Of a stretch of 64,000 nucleotides of DNA, positions 1 through 7,850 are shown piece by piece; position 1 is the stretch's first letter; the number at the start of each line of letters is the position of its first letter. Source of the stretch: JBBQCW01 sp038319025. GTDB taxonomy: Bacteria > Actinomycetota > Thermoleophilia > Solirubrobacterales > Solirubrobacteraceae. A program made the translations under genes and the position numbers. The notes beneath the pieces were generated by a model. The model was not told the DNA's origin. It saw only the letters and a list, made by a program, of their open reading frames with translations, and ran no database searches. The stretch is taken from NCBI GenBank assembly GCA_038319025.1, contig JBBQCW010000017.1:6698-70697 (forward strand). Direction: 5' to 3'.

Positions 1-107
1 AGACCAACGACGCCCATGAGGGCGACACGGTCAAGATCATCGAGTGCCGGCCGCTTTCGCGCAACAAGCGCTGGCGCCTGATCGAAGTGCTGGAGCGTGC
101 CAAGTGA
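1..107 (+). CDS. rpsQ: 30S ribosomal protein S17, 3' end only
   Basis: The last 34 complete codons of S17, an early-binding protein of the small subunit. The visible tail (EGDTVKIIECRPLSRNKRW) is the conserved C-terminal part of the OB fold, followed by LIEVLERAK and TGA at 105-107. The 5' end lies outside the window. The stop codon overlaps the GTG start of rplN, the usual order in the spc operon. Confidence 0.95.
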   Translation, partial: TNDAHEGDTVKIIECRPLSRNKRWRLIEVLERAK

Positions 108-472
108 TCCAGAATGAGAGCCGCCTCAAGGTGGCCGACAACACCGGTGCGAGAGAGATCCTCTGCATCCGCGTGAAGGGCGGCAGCCGCCGCAAGTACG
201 CGCATGTGGGCGACATCATCACCGCCACGGTGAAGGCCGCCAACCCGCAGGGCACGGTCAAGAAGGGCGAGGTCGTCACGGCGGTCGTCGTGCGCACCAA
301 GAAGTCCTTCTCCCGCAGCGATGGCACGTACATCGCGTTCGACGAGAACGCGGCCGTGATCATCGACGCGCAGAACAACCCGCGCGGCACCCGCATCTTC
401 GGACCGGTCGCCCGCGAACTGCGTGATCGCAACTTCATGAAGATCGTCTCGCTCGCCCCGGAGGTGCTGTGA
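104..472 (+). CDS. rplN: 50S ribosomal protein L14
   Basis: L14 of the large subunit, 122 residues, the normal family length. The start is the GTG at 104, overlapping the rpsQ stop. It gives the canonical N-terminus IQNESRLKVADNTGARE; an ATG at 44 in the same frame would add 20 non-homologous residues lying inside rpsQ. The conserved GTRIFGPVARELR segment is near the C-terminus. It overlaps rplX by one base (TGATG), so translation is probably coupled. Confidence 0.97.
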   Translation: MIQNESRLKVADNTGAREILCIRVKGGSRRKYAHVGDIITATVKAANPQGTVKKGEVVTAVVVRTKKSFSRSDGTYIAFDENAAVIIDAQNNPRGTRIFGPVARELRDRNFMKIVSLAPEVL

Positions 473-804
473 TGAGTCTCAAGATTCGCAGCGACGATGA
501 AGTCATCGTCATCAGCGGCAAGGACCGCGGCAAGACGGGCCGCGTCCTACGCGTGGACCCCAAGAAGTCGCGGGTCTACGTGGAAGGTCTGAACATCGTC
601 AAGCGCCACACACGCCCGTCACAGGTTCCGAACGCCGATCGTGCTGAGACGGTCGGCGGCGTCATTGAGAAGGAAGGGCCGATTCACATTTCCAACGTCA
701 TGCTCATCGATCCCAAGGACAAGAAGCCCACACGTGTGAGCATCGTCCGCGAGGGCGGCAACCGGGCGCGCGTCGCTCGGCGGTCGGGGGAGCAACTGGA
801 CTGA
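472..804 (+). CDS. rplX: 50S ribosomal protein L24
   Basis: L24, an assembly-initiator protein of the large subunit, 110 residues. The KOW motif is clear (VISGKDRGKTGRVLRV), followed by VEGLNIVKRHTRPS and the GGVIEKEGPIHISNVML block typical of the family. The ATG at 472 is preferred; a GTG three bases earlier is also possible. It sits between rplN and rplE with a 2-nt gap to the latter. Confidence 0.97.
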   Translation: MSLKIRSDDEVIVISGKDRGKTGRVLRVDPKKSRVYVEGLNIVKRHTRPSQVPNADRAETVGGVIEKEGPIHISNVMLIDPKDKKPTRVSIVREGGNRARVARRSGEQLD

Positions 805-806
805 TC

Positions 807-1394
807 ATGGCTCGACTCAAGACCCGATACAACGACGAGATCCGCCCCGCGCTCATCGAGCGTTTCGGCTACACCACGCCTATGCAGGCACCGAAGATCG
901 AGAAGATCACGGTGAATATGGGCGTCGGCGAGGCCAAGCAGGATTCCAAGATGCTCGAGCAGGCGGCTGAGCAGCTCGCGACGATCACCGGGCAGAAGCC
1001 CAACATTCGCCGCGCCCGCAAGTCGATCGCAGCCTTCAAGCTGCGTGAAGGCATGCCGGTCGGCCTGTCCGTGACGCTTCGCGGCGAGCGCAGCTACGAA
1101 TTCCTTGATCGCCTCACGTCCGTGGCGATCCCCCGTATCCGCGACTTCCGTGGCCTGAAGGCCACGTCCTTCGACGGTCGTGGGAACTACTCCATGGGCG
1201 TCAAGGAGCAGGTGATCTTCCCGGAGATCGACTACGACACCGTGGACCAGGTTCGCGGCCTCGACATCACGATCACCACCAGCGCCCAGACTGACGAGGA
1301 GGCCTATGCCCTCCTGCGGTCCTTCGGGATGCCGTTCGCCAACGAGGGCAACCCCTTCGGCGACACCACTCTTACCACCCCTCAGGAGGCCTGA
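807..1394 (+). CDS. rplE: 50S ribosomal protein L5
   Basis: L5, which binds 5S rRNA at the central protuberance, 195 residues. Family signatures include IEKITVNMGVGEA near residue 32, a TGQKP(N)IRRARKSIAAFKLRE block, the VTLRG loop and RDFRGL. The C-terminus is slightly longer than the E. coli protein (179), as in many Actinobacteria. It is separated from rpsN by three bases and lies in the spc operon. Confidence 0.97.
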   Translation: MARLKTRYNDEIRPALIERFGYTTPMQAPKIEKITVNMGVGEAKQDSKMLEQAAEQLATITGQKPNIRRARKSIAAFKLREGMPVGLSVTLRGERSYEFLDRLTSVAIPRIRDFRGLKATSFDGRGNYSMGVKEQVIFPEIDYDTVDQVRGLDITITTSAQTDEEAYALLRSFGMPFANEGNPFGDTTLTTPQEA

Positions 1395-1397
1395 CGC

Positions 1398-1583
1398 ATG
1401 GCCAAGACGTCCCAGCGCGTGCGCCAGGCACGCGGCTCGAAGTACAAGACGCGTGAGTACACGCGTTGCCGCCGCTGCGGCCGCTCGCGCGCGGTGTACC
1501 GCAAGTTCGGCGTGTGCCGGATCTGCCTGCGCGAACTGGCACACAACGGCTACATCCCCGGTATGACCAAGAGCAGTTGGTGA
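1398..1583 (+). CDS. rpsN: 30S ribosomal protein S14, zinc-binding (type Z)
   Basis: Short S14 of 61 residues. Two CxxC pairs (CRRC at about 24-27 and CRIC at about 40-43) form the zinc ribbon of the zinc-containing S14 type. Zinc-free S14 paralogues elsewhere in a genome are typically about 100 residues and are made under zinc limitation. The position between rplE and rpsH is standard. Confidence 0.97.
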   Translation: MAKTSQRVRQARGSKYKTREYTRCRRCGRSRAVYRKFGVCRICLRELAHNGYIPGMTKSSW

Positions 1584-1587
1584 ACAA

Positions 1588-1995
1588 ATGTCGATGACCG
1601 ACCCCATCGCCGATTTCCTGACGCGCATCCGCAACGGCATCCGTGCGGCGCACGAGACGGTGGAGATTCCCTCCAGCGGCCTCAAGAAGGAAATGGCGCG
1701 CATCCTGAAAGAACAGGGCTACATCCGCGGATTCTCCGTGGAGGACCCCACCAGCGAGCGTCCAGGCGCGTTGCTGAAGGTCGAGCTCAAGTACACCGAC
1801 GATCGCCGCTCCGCCATTCAGGGCATGGAGCGCGTGTCCCGTCCCGGCCGTCGCACGTACGTGCACGCCGGCGCCATCCCGAAGGTCCAGGGCGGCATGG
1901 GCACTGCGATCGTGACCACCTCCAGAGGCGTGATGACCGGCCACGATGCTCGCAAGGCGGGCATCGGCGGCGAAGTCCTCGCACGGGTCTGGTGA
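1588..1995 (+). CDS. rpsH: 30S ribosomal protein S8
   Basis: S8, 135 residues, a 16S rRNA binder and in many bacteria the translational repressor of the spc operon. The N-terminus MSMTDPIADFLTRIRNG is canonical, and the C-terminal IVTTSRGVMTG(H)DARKAGIGGEVLARVW is the RNA-binding core. It starts 4 nt after rpsN. No S8-binding mimic in the mRNA was recognised by eye. Confidence 0.97.
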   Translation: MSMTDPIADFLTRIRNGIRAAHETVEIPSSGLKKEMARILKEQGYIRGFSVEDPTSERPGALLKVELKYTDDRRSAIQGMERVSRPGRRTYVHAGAIPKVQGGMGTAIVTTSRGVMTGHDARKAGIGGEVLARVW

Positions 1996-2002
1996 TCGTG
2001 AG

Positions 2003-2536
2003 ATGAGCCGCATCGGTCGCAAGCCCATTCCGGTACCCGCAGGGGTCACCATCAGCATCGAGCCCGAGCTCGTGACGGTCAATGGCCCCAAGGGCGAGCT
2101 TTCCGAGCGCGTCAACCGGGACATCACCGTCACGCACGAAGGCGACGAGCTGCTCGTCTCGCGTCCCACCGACCGCGGTGAGCACCGTGCCCTGCATGGC
2201 CTCACCCGCTCGCTGGTGGCCAACATGGTCGAGGGCGTCACGCACGGCTACCAGAAGTCGCTGGAGATCCAGGGTGTCGGCTATCGCGCCGTGCTGAAGG
2301 GCAAGGATCTCGAGCTGGCCCTGGGCTACTCGCACGCCGTCCCGGTTCCGGCTCCCGCCGGCATTGAGTTTGAGGTTCCCCAGCCCACGCGCGTCGTGGT
2401 CAAGGGCATCTCCAAGCAGCTCGTCGGAGAGACGGCTGCCTACATCCGTAAACAGCGTCCGCCGGAGCCCTACAAGGGCAAGGGCATCCGCTACGAGGGC
2501 GAGTACGTCGCCCGCAAGGTTGGTAAACGAGCATGA
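2003..2536 (+). CDS. rplF: 50S ribosomal protein L6
   Basis: L6, 177 residues, beside the sarcin-ricin loop. The ATG at 2003 gives the typical MSRIGRKPIPVPAGV start; an upstream in-frame ATG at 1946 lies inside rpsH. Both L6 repeats are present, ending with KQRPPEPYKGKGIRYEGE(Y)V and a basic tail. It overlaps rplR by ATGA (2533-2536), a coupling overlap. Confidence 0.97.
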   Translation: MSRIGRKPIPVPAGVTISIEPELVTVNGPKGELSERVNRDITVTHEGDELLVSRPTDRGEHRALHGLTRSLVANMVEGVTHGYQKSLEIQGVGYRAVLKGKDLELALGYSHAVPVPAPAGIEFEVPQPTRVVVKGISKQLVGETAAYIRKQRPPEPYKGKGIRYEGEYVARKVGKRA

Positions 2537-2886
2537 CGGTCCTCACCAAGCCCCAGACGCGGTTGCGTCGTCGCCGGCGTGTCCGCGCGAAGATCAGCGG
2601 CACAGCAGTTCGGCCGCGGATCTCCGTGTTCCGTTCCAACCGCGGCATCTCCGCGCAGCTGGTCGACGATCTGTCCGGGCGCACCATCGCGTCCGTGACC
2701 TGGACCGAAGCCGAGCTGCGTTCCCTCAAGCCGATGGAGCAGGCCGACAAGTCCGGCCGTCTCCTCGCCGAGCGTGCCAAGGCCGCCGGCATCGAAACTG
2801 CAGTGTTCGATCGTGGTGGGTACCAGTACCACGGTCGCGTCAAGGCCTTCGCCGACGGTGTCCGCGAGGGCGGACTAACCGTCTAA
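2533..2886 (+). CDS. rplR: 50S ribosomal protein L18
   Basis: L18, 117 residues, the 5S rRNA-binding protein. A basic arginine-rich N-terminus (RLRRRRRVRAKISGT) is followed by RPRISVFRSNRGISAQLVDD, the conserved centre, and the FDRGGYQYHGRVKAFADG(V)REGGL C-terminal signature. The first four bases overlap rplF. A 34-nt gap precedes rpsE. Confidence 0.97.
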   Translation: MTVLTKPQTRLRRRRRVRAKISGTAVRPRISVFRSNRGISAQLVDDLSGRTIASVTWTEAELRSLKPMEQADKSGRLLAERAKAAGIETAVFDRGGYQYHGRVKAFADGVREGGLTV

Positions 2887-2920
2887 CCCCCTTTCAACAG
2901 GAAGCATCAGAGCTATTCAC

Positions 2921-3691
2921 ATGTCAGTCGATCGTTCCGTGAGCCCCGCCGGCCTGGACCTCCAGGAGCGCGTGGTCGAAATCAACCGCGTGGCCAAGGT
3001 GGTCAAGGGCGGCCGCCGGTTCAGCTTCACCGCCCTCGTCGTCGTCGGCGACGAGAACGGGGTCGTGGGCGTCGGCTACGGCAAGGCCAACGAAGTGCCC
3101 CTGGCCATCCAGAAGGGTGTCGAGCGTGCGAAGAAGAACCTCTTCCGCGTGCCCCGCCACGGCTCCACCATCACCCATCAGAACATGGGGATCTTCGGCG
3201 CCGGCCGCGTGCTGCTGAAGCCTGCGGCTCCTGGTACCGGCGTGATCGCCGGTGGTGGCGTCCGCGCGGTGCTTGAGCTCGCCGGCATCCACGACATCCT
3301 TTCCAAGAGCCTCGGCACGCAGAACCCGATCAATCTGGTCAAGGCCACGATCGCGGGCCTACAGGGCCTGCGCACGCCACAGGACGTCGCTGAGCTGCGC
3401 GGCCTGTCGATCAACGCGGTGCTGGGTCTGAGTCCGAAGGAAGAGGTCGTCGCCGAGACGATTTCCGCCGACGGCGTGCCGGCCGCTTTCGAGGCCGATG
3501 CTCCGGTGACCGCCGGTGCGACCCCGGACGAGGCGATCGCCGATGCCGAGGCTGACGCCGACGTGGCCGCTGACGTGCCGCCCGTCGCCCAGACCGCCCA
3601 CCTTGAGTCGCCCACCGGCGACGGGGGCGTGGAGCCGGTTGAGACCGCCGCCGAGGCCGCGGCCGAAGAGGCCCCGGAGGCCACCGCATGA
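2921..3691 (+). CDS. rpsE: 30S ribosomal protein S5 with long acidic tail
   Basis: S5 takes part in translational fidelity and mRNA unwinding at the entry channel. The double-stranded RNA-binding domain (VVKGGRRFSFTALVVVGD) and the C-terminal S5 domain (GTGVIAGGGVRAVLELAGI) fill about the first 170 residues. The protein is 256 residues against about 165-200 in most bacteria. The extra C-terminal 80 or so residues are almost wholly Ala, Glu, Asp, Val and Pro, and look disordered and acidic. The stop overlaps the rpmD start (ATGA, 3688-3691). The tail is in frame and keeps local base composition, so it is read as real. Confidence 0.95.
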   Translation: MSVDRSVSPAGLDLQERVVEINRVAKVVKGGRRFSFTALVVVGDENGVVGVGYGKANEVPLAIQKGVERAKKNLFRVPRHGSTITHQNMGIFGAGRVLLKPAAPGTGVIAGGGVRAVLELAGIHDILSKSLGTQNPINLVKATIAGLQGLRTPQDVAELRGLSINAVLGLSPKEEVVAETISADGVPAAFEADAPVTAGATPDEAIADAEADADVAADVPPVAQTAHLESPTGDGGVEPVETAAEAAAEEAPEATA

Positions 3692-3864
3692 GCACGGTGA
3701 AGGCCACACAATTCAAGTCCAAGAACGGCTCTGACAAGAGCCAGCTCGACACGCTGCGCTCCCTCGGGTTGCGCCGCATCGGGCAGACCGTCGAAATCAA
3801 GGACACGCCCCAGTCGCGCGGAATGCTGCACAAGGTCCGCCACCTGGTTCGCGTTGAGGAGTAG
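3688..3864 (+). CDS. rpmD: 50S ribosomal protein L30
   Basis: L30, 58 residues, read as ATG at 3688 to TAG at 3862-3864. The family core LDTLRSLGLRRIGQTVEIKD is followed by GMLHKVRHLVRVEE, the usual L30 ending. It overlaps rpsE by four bases and stops 2 nt before rplO, so it is a coupled member of the spc operon. Short length is normal for this protein. Confidence 0.95.
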   Translation: MSTVKATQFKSKNGSDKSQLDTLRSLGLRRIGQTVEIKDTPQSRGMLHKVRHLVRVEE

Positions 3865-3866
3865 TC

Positions 3867-4367
3867 ATGGCTGACGAGATTCCCGAGGAGCGCATCGGCC
3901 TCCACAACCTCAAGCCCGCACCCGGCTCGCGCCGGCCGCGCAAGCGCGTCGGCCGTGGCGAAGGTTCCGGCATGGGCAAGACTTCCGGTCGCGGCCAGAA
4001 GGGCTACGGCTCGCGTTCAGGCAGCAAGGACCGTGCTCGCTTCGAGGGCGGCCAGATGCCGATCCACATGCGGATGCGCAAGCTGAAGGGCCCGAACAAG
4101 AAGCAGTCGATGCCGTTCGAGCCGTTCCGCACGCACACGCAGGCGGTAAACCTGAGCGATCTCGAAGAGCGCTTTGCCGCCGGCACCGAGGTCACGGTCG
4201 AGGTCATGAAGGCCAACGGCCTGGGTACGCGCCGGGGTATCCCGGTGAAAGTGCTGGCCAAGGGTGAGATCACCAAGCCGCTCACGGTGCACGCCCACGG
4301 CTTCAGTGCAACCGCTCGTGCGGCCATCGAGGCCGCAGGCGGCACTTGCCAGATCTCCGATAACTAG
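3867..4367 (+). CDS. rplO: 50S ribosomal protein L15
   Basis: L15, 166 residues, a late-assembly protein of the large subunit. The glycine and arginine-rich N-terminus (LKPAPGSRRPRKRVGRGEGSG, then KTSGRGQKGYGSRSG) and the C-terminal ITKPLTVHAHGFSATAR(AA)IE segment are diagnostic. It ends 11 nt before secY, keeping the normal rplO-secY link between ribosome and translocon synthesis. Confidence 0.97.
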   Translation: MADEIPEERIGLHNLKPAPGSRRPRKRVGRGEGSGMGKTSGRGQKGYGSRSGSKDRARFEGGQMPIHMRMRKLKGPNKKQSMPFEPFRTHTQAVNLSDLEERFAAGTEVTVEVMKANGLGTRRGIPVKVLAKGEITKPLTVHAHGFSATARAAIEAAGGTCQISDN

Positions 4368-4378
4368 ACTGTCCCCGG

Positions 4379-5647
4379 ATGCTGTCTACGATCCTCAGCG
4401 CTTTCGCAGTCAAGGACATTCGGCGCAAGCTGATGTTCACGGGAGCGCTCCTGGCGCTGTATCGGCTGGGGTCGCATATCCCGGTGCCCGGGATCAACTT
4501 GGCCGCCGTCAATTCCGTGCAGTCGCAGTTCGGCGGCAACGGCATCCTCAGCCTGCTGAACACGTTCTCGGGCGGCGGTCTTTCGCGCCTGTCGCTGATG
4601 GCGCTCGGGATCATGCCGTACATCACGGCGTCGATCATCCTGCAGCTTCTGACCGTGGTCGTGCCCTCGCTGGAGAAGCTTTCCAAGGAAGGTGAGGTCG
4701 GCCAGCAGCGCATCACGCAGTACACGCGCTACCTCACCGTCGGCCTCGCGTTTGCCCAGGCCATCGGGTACGTCTTCCTGTTCAAGTCCGCCACGTCCGG
4801 TGCCACTCCGCTGATCAAGGACTTCAACGCGGCCAATGTCTTCCTGATCGTCCTGTGCCTCACCGCCGGCTGCGTACTGCTGATGTGGTTCGGTGAGCTG
4901 ATCACCCAGCGCGGCATCGGTAACGGCATCTCCCTGATGATCTTCGCCTCGATCGTGGCCCGGCTTCCGCAGGGCCTGCAGGCCTGGTGGACGAACCCCG
5001 ACCAGGTCTTCAAGGTGATGATGCCGTTCGTCGTGCTGGCCGTGGTCGCCGGCGTCGTCTTCATGCAGGAGGGTCAGCGGCGCATTCCCATCCAGTACGC
5101 CAAGCGCGTCATCGGCCGTCGCATGACGCAGGGCGGCCAGACCTACCTGCCGCTGCGCGTGAACATGGCCGGCGTCATCCCGGTGATCTTCGCCGCCTCG
5201 CTGATGGCCTTCCCGCCCACCGTGGGCCAGTTGCTGAACACGCCGTGGTCGCGAGACCTCGCCACGTTCTTCGCGCCGCAGAGCGCGCCCTACCTGATCG
5301 GCGAGTCGATCCTGATCATCCTCTTCACCTACTTCTACACCGCGGTGACGTTCAATCCGGTGGATCAGGCCGACAACCTCAAGAAGTTCGGCGGTTTCAT
5401 ACCCGGGGTGAGGCCTGGCCGGCCGACGGCGGAGTTCCTGGACCGCATCCTGGCCCGCCTCACGTTCCCGGGAGCGCTTTACCTTGCGGCCATCGCGGCT
5501 CTCCCGACGATCCTGATCAACCAGACGTCCGCCAACTTCTTCTTCGGCGGCACATCTCTGCTGATCGTTGTCGGCGTGGCGCTGGACACCATGAAGCAGC
5601 TCGAGGCGCAGCTGATGATGCGCAACTACGAAGGCTTCCTGAAGTAG
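4379..5647 (+). CDS. secY: Preprotein translocase subunit SecY
   Basis: SecY is the channel subunit of the SecYEG translocon in the inner membrane. The 422-residue protein has about ten predicted membrane spans. The N-terminal signature (RLGSHIPVPGIN), the plug/TM2 region (LGIMPYITASIILQLL) and the cytosolic loop after QRRIPIQYAKR are all present, and the C-terminus ends MKQLEAQLMMRNYEGFLK as in other SecY. It lies between rplO and adk. A 99-nt spacer before adk contains a possible internal promoter. Confidence 0.97.
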   Translation: MLSTILSAFAVKDIRRKLMFTGALLALYRLGSHIPVPGINLAAVNSVQSQFGGNGILSLLNTFSGGGLSRLSLMALGIMPYITASIILQLLTVVVPSLEKLSKEGEVGQQRITQYTRYLTVGLAFAQAIGYVFLFKSATSGATPLIKDFNAANVFLIVLCLTAGCVLLMWFGELITQRGIGNGISLMIFASIVARLPQGLQAWWTNPDQVFKVMMPFVVLAVVAGVVFMQEGQRRIPIQYAKRVIGRRMTQGGQTYLPLRVNMAGVIPVIFAASLMAFPPTVGQLLNTPWSRDLATFFAPQSAPYLIGESILIILFTYFYTAVTFNPVDQADNLKKFGGFIPGVRPGRPTAEFLDRILARLTFPGALYLAAIAALPTILINQTSANFFFGGTSLLIVVGVALDTMKQLEAQLMMRNYEGFLK

Positions 5648-5730
5648 CTCGGTCCGGGCCGATGGGTCCGGATCCGTCAGGTGCAAGGGGTCGTCGCGGA
5701 CGGCGACGGCGAAACCCGACGCCGATGTAC

Positions 5731-5736
5731 TACGCT
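5731..5736 (+). promoter_or_regulatory. Candidate -10 element before adk
   Basis: TACGCT lies 10 nt upstream of the GTG start of adk, in the 99-nt secY-adk spacer. It matches the TANNNT boxes found just before many starts in this window. No convincing -35 was seen, so this may be a weak internal promoter. Confidence 0.35.
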
Positions 5737-5746
5737 GCGATCCGCT

Positions 5747-6418
5747 GTGTCTGAGCTGAACCTCATCCTGCTGGGTCCTCCCGGTGCCGGCAAGGGCACC
5801 CAGGCCGAGCGCCTCACGCAGGACTTCCCGCTGGCGTACATCGCCACGGGGGACATGCTGCGAGCCGCCGTCGAGGAAGGCACGCCGCTCGGGCTCCAGG
5901 CGAAAGCCTTCATGGACGCCGGCGACCTCGTCCCCGACGAGGTCATCATCGGCGTGATCCTGGAGCGCGTTCAGGGTGACGATGCCCGCGACGGCTTCCT
6001 GCTGGATGGCTTCCCGCGCACGATCGGCCAAGCCGAGGCGCTGGGCGTGGAGCTCGGCAAGCTCGGCCGCCGACTGACGGCCGTCCTGCTCATCGCGACG
6101 CCTGACGACGAAATCGTCCGCCGCCTTTCGGGTCGGCGCGTGAGCCGGTCCGGCCGCGTGTACCACGTCGAGTTCGACCCGCCCAAGCACGAGGGGCGCT
6201 GCGATATCGATGGCACCGAACTGATTCAGCGCGAGGACGACAAGCCGGAAACGGTGCTCAAGCGCCTGGAGGTCTACCACGAGCTGACATCGCCGCTGGT
6301 GTCCTTCTACGAGGACCGCGGCCTGTTGCGCCGCTTCGACGGAACGCGTTCGCCGACGGAGGTCCACGACCACATCCGCGCGACGATCGCCACGCTGCGC
6401 CTCGAAGACGAGCTGTAG
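5747..6418 (+). CDS. adk: Adenylate kinase
   Basis: Cytosolic adenylate kinase (AMP + ATP = 2 ADP), 223 residues. The P-loop GPPGAGKGTQ begins at residue 10. DGFPRTIGQAEAL is the nucleotide-binding segment, and the long LID (GRVYHVEFDPPKHEGRC) marks a long-form enzyme. The four LID cysteines that bind zinc in some Gram-positive enzymes are not present. The GTG at 5747 puts the P-loop at the usual distance from the N-terminus; the ATG at 5681 would add 22 non-homologous residues. It is followed 9 nt later by map. Confidence 0.95.
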   Translation: MSELNLILLGPPGAGKGTQAERLTQDFPLAYIATGDMLRAAVEEGTPLGLQAKAFMDAGDLVPDEVIIGVILERVQGDDARDGFLLDGFPRTIGQAEALGVELGKLGRRLTAVLLIATPDDEIVRRLSGRRVSRSGRVYHVEFDPPKHEGRCDIDGTELIQREDDKPETVLKRLEVYHELTSPLVSFYEDRGLLRRFDGTRSPTEVHDHIRATIATLRLEDEL

Positions 6419-6427
6419 GGCCGTCGG

Positions 6428-7201
6428 GTGATCATCCGCAAGACGCCCGCTGAAATCGACAAGATGGCAGCGGCGGGTGAAGTTCACGCGCGCACGATGA
6501 AGCTCATCGAGGGCAAGATCCGCGAGGGCGTCAGCACCGAGGAACTCGATCTTGCCGCGGAGAAGTACATGCGCTCCCAGGGCGCGACGCCGGCCTTCAA
6601 GGGCTACCGAGGCTTCCCTGGATCCATTTGCGCCTCGCCCAACGACATGGTCGTCCACGGTATCCCCGGCCCATACCGACTGGTTCGCGGCGACGTGCTG
6701 TCGGTGGACATCGGCGTGGTCCTCGACGGCTGGGTTGCCGACGGCGCCCGCACGTTCGCCGTGGGCACCGTGACGCCGCTGGCCACCACGCTGCTCGAGG
6801 TCACCGAAGCTTCGCTGCACGACGCCGTCGCCGCCTGTGTCCCCGGCAACCGCCTGGGTGATATCGGCCATGCGGTGCAGACCACGGTCGAGGCCGCGGG
6901 CTTCTCCGTCGTGCGATCGCTGGTCGGTCACGGCATCGGCCGCGACATGCACGAGGACCCGCAGGTGCCCAACTACGGCGACGCAGGCCGCGGCCCCAAG
7001 CTGGAGGAGGGCATGGTCCTCGCCGTGGAGCCCATGACGACCGCCGGCCGCCATCAGGTGCGCATGGGCGACGACGGATGGGCGATCTTCAGCCAGGACG
7101 GCTCGCTGGCGGCACATTTTGAGTTCACGATCGCCATCACCGCCGATGGGCCGCGGATCCTCACGCCGTGGCACCTCGAGAACGGCGCCGGTACGTCGTA
7201 G
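6428..7201 (+). CDS. map: Methionine aminopeptidase, type I
   Basis: Removes the initiator methionine from nascent proteins, 257 residues. The pita-bread fold metal ligands appear in order: Asp in SVDIGVVLDGW, Asp in VADGARTFAVG, His in GHGIGRDMHEDP, Glu in MVLAVEPM and Glu in HFEFTIAIT. No N-terminal zinc finger is present. GTG start at 6428, 9 nt after adk. Downstream, infA would be expected but a 148-nt spacer leads directly to rpmJ. Confidence 0.95.
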   Translation: MIIRKTPAEIDKMAAAGEVHARTMKLIEGKIREGVSTEELDLAAEKYMRSQGATPAFKGYRGFPGSICASPNDMVVHGIPGPYRLVRGDVLSVDIGVVLDGWVADGARTFAVGTVTPLATTLLEVTEASLHDAVAACVPGNRLGDIGHAVQTTVEAAGFSVVRSLVGHGIGRDMHEDPQVPNYGDAGRGPKLEEGMVLAVEPMTTAGRHQVRMGDDGWAIFSQDGSLAAHFEFTIAITADGPRILTPWHLENGAGTS

Positions 7202-7349
7202 CACCATCGGCGGACGGGCTTTGCTATCTTCCCCGGTCGCGCCCGAGCACGAAGTTTTTGTGTCGGCGCTCTCCGCGACGTGGTAGCGGCGGCCTCGCGG
7301 CCTCCAGAGCCACGGCGCAGGATCACGAGCCAGGAACCGAAAGAGGATC
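7202..7349 (+). promoter_or_regulatory. map-rpmJ spacer with extended -10 promoter candidate; infA absent
   Basis: This 148-nt gap is too short for infA (about 72 codons) and no frame shows an IF-1 sequence. TTGCTATCTT at 7221-7230 resembles an extended -10 (TGN plus TATCTT), which would give rpmJ-rpsM-rpsK-rpsD-rpoA-rplQ its own promoter with a leader of about 110 nt. GAAAGAGG at 7339-7346 is a plausible ribosome binding site for rpmJ. Confidence 0.45.
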
Positions 7350-7463
7350 ATGAAGGTACGACCGTCGGTCAAGCCGATGTGCGAGAAGTGCAAGATTGTT
7401 CGCCGCCACGGCCATGTGCTCGTGATCTGCTCCAACCCGCGCCACAAGCAGCGGCAGGGCTAA
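7350..7463 (+). CDS. rpmJ: 50S ribosomal protein L36 (zinc-binding form)
   Basis: L36, 37 residues, the smallest large-subunit protein. Cys11, Cys14, Cys27 and His32 form the CCCH zinc site, so this is the zinc-containing form, matching the zinc-type S14 and S4 in the same operons. The 37-residue length is exactly usual. Its stop codon is directly followed by the rpsM ATG. Confidence 0.95.
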   Translation: MKVRPSVKPMCEKCKIVRRHGHVLVICSNPRHKQRQG

Positions 7464-7847
7464 ATGGCGCGCATCGCTGGCACCAATATTCCGCTCAACA
7501 AGCGCGTTGAGATCGGGTTGACGTACGTCTACGGCATCGGCCGCTCGACGTCGAACAACATTCTCGCCCAGGCAAAGGTCGATCCCAACACTTACGTGCG
7601 GGATCTAACCGAGGCCGAGGTCGTGAAGATCCGCGACCTCGTGGACGACGATCTGACGGTCGAGGGCGACCTGCGTCGCGAGCGCTCCCAGAACATCAAG
7701 CGCCTCATGGAGATCGGCTGCTATCGCGGCATGCGGCATCGCCGTGGTCTCCCCGTGCGCGGCCAGAACACCAAGAACAACGCCCGCACGCGCAAGGGTC
7801 CCAAGCGCATGCAAGTCGCCGGCAAGAAGAAAGCGACGAAGAAATAA
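7464..7847 (+). CDS. rpsM: 30S ribosomal protein S13
   Basis: S13 of the small-subunit head, 127 residues, contacting P-site tRNA and the B1 intersubunit bridges. The start MARIAGTNIPLNKRVEIGLTY and the H2TH helix are canonical. CYRGMRHRRGLPVRGQ and the basic tail (TKNNARTRKGPK) follow. It begins directly after rpmJ and ends 3 nt before rpsK. Confidence 0.97.
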   Translation: MARIAGTNIPLNKRVEIGLTYVYGIGRSTSNNILAQAKVDPNTYVRDLTEAEVVKIRDLVDDDLTVEGDLRRERSQNIKRLMEIGCYRGMRHRRGLPVRGQNTKNNARTRKGPKRMQVAGKKKATKK

Positions 7848-7850
7848 TCC

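Noticed and set aside
684..1703. 339-codon minus-strand frame over rplX, rplE and rpsN
   Set aside because: Antisense to three conserved ribosomal protein genes; composition typical of a frame shadow.
4364..7447. 1027-codon open frame on the minus strand across secY, adk and map
   Set aside because: It is antisense to three clear genes, reads as low-complexity Arg/His/Asp/Gly-rich text and has no homologous domain; a codon-bias shadow of GC-rich genes.
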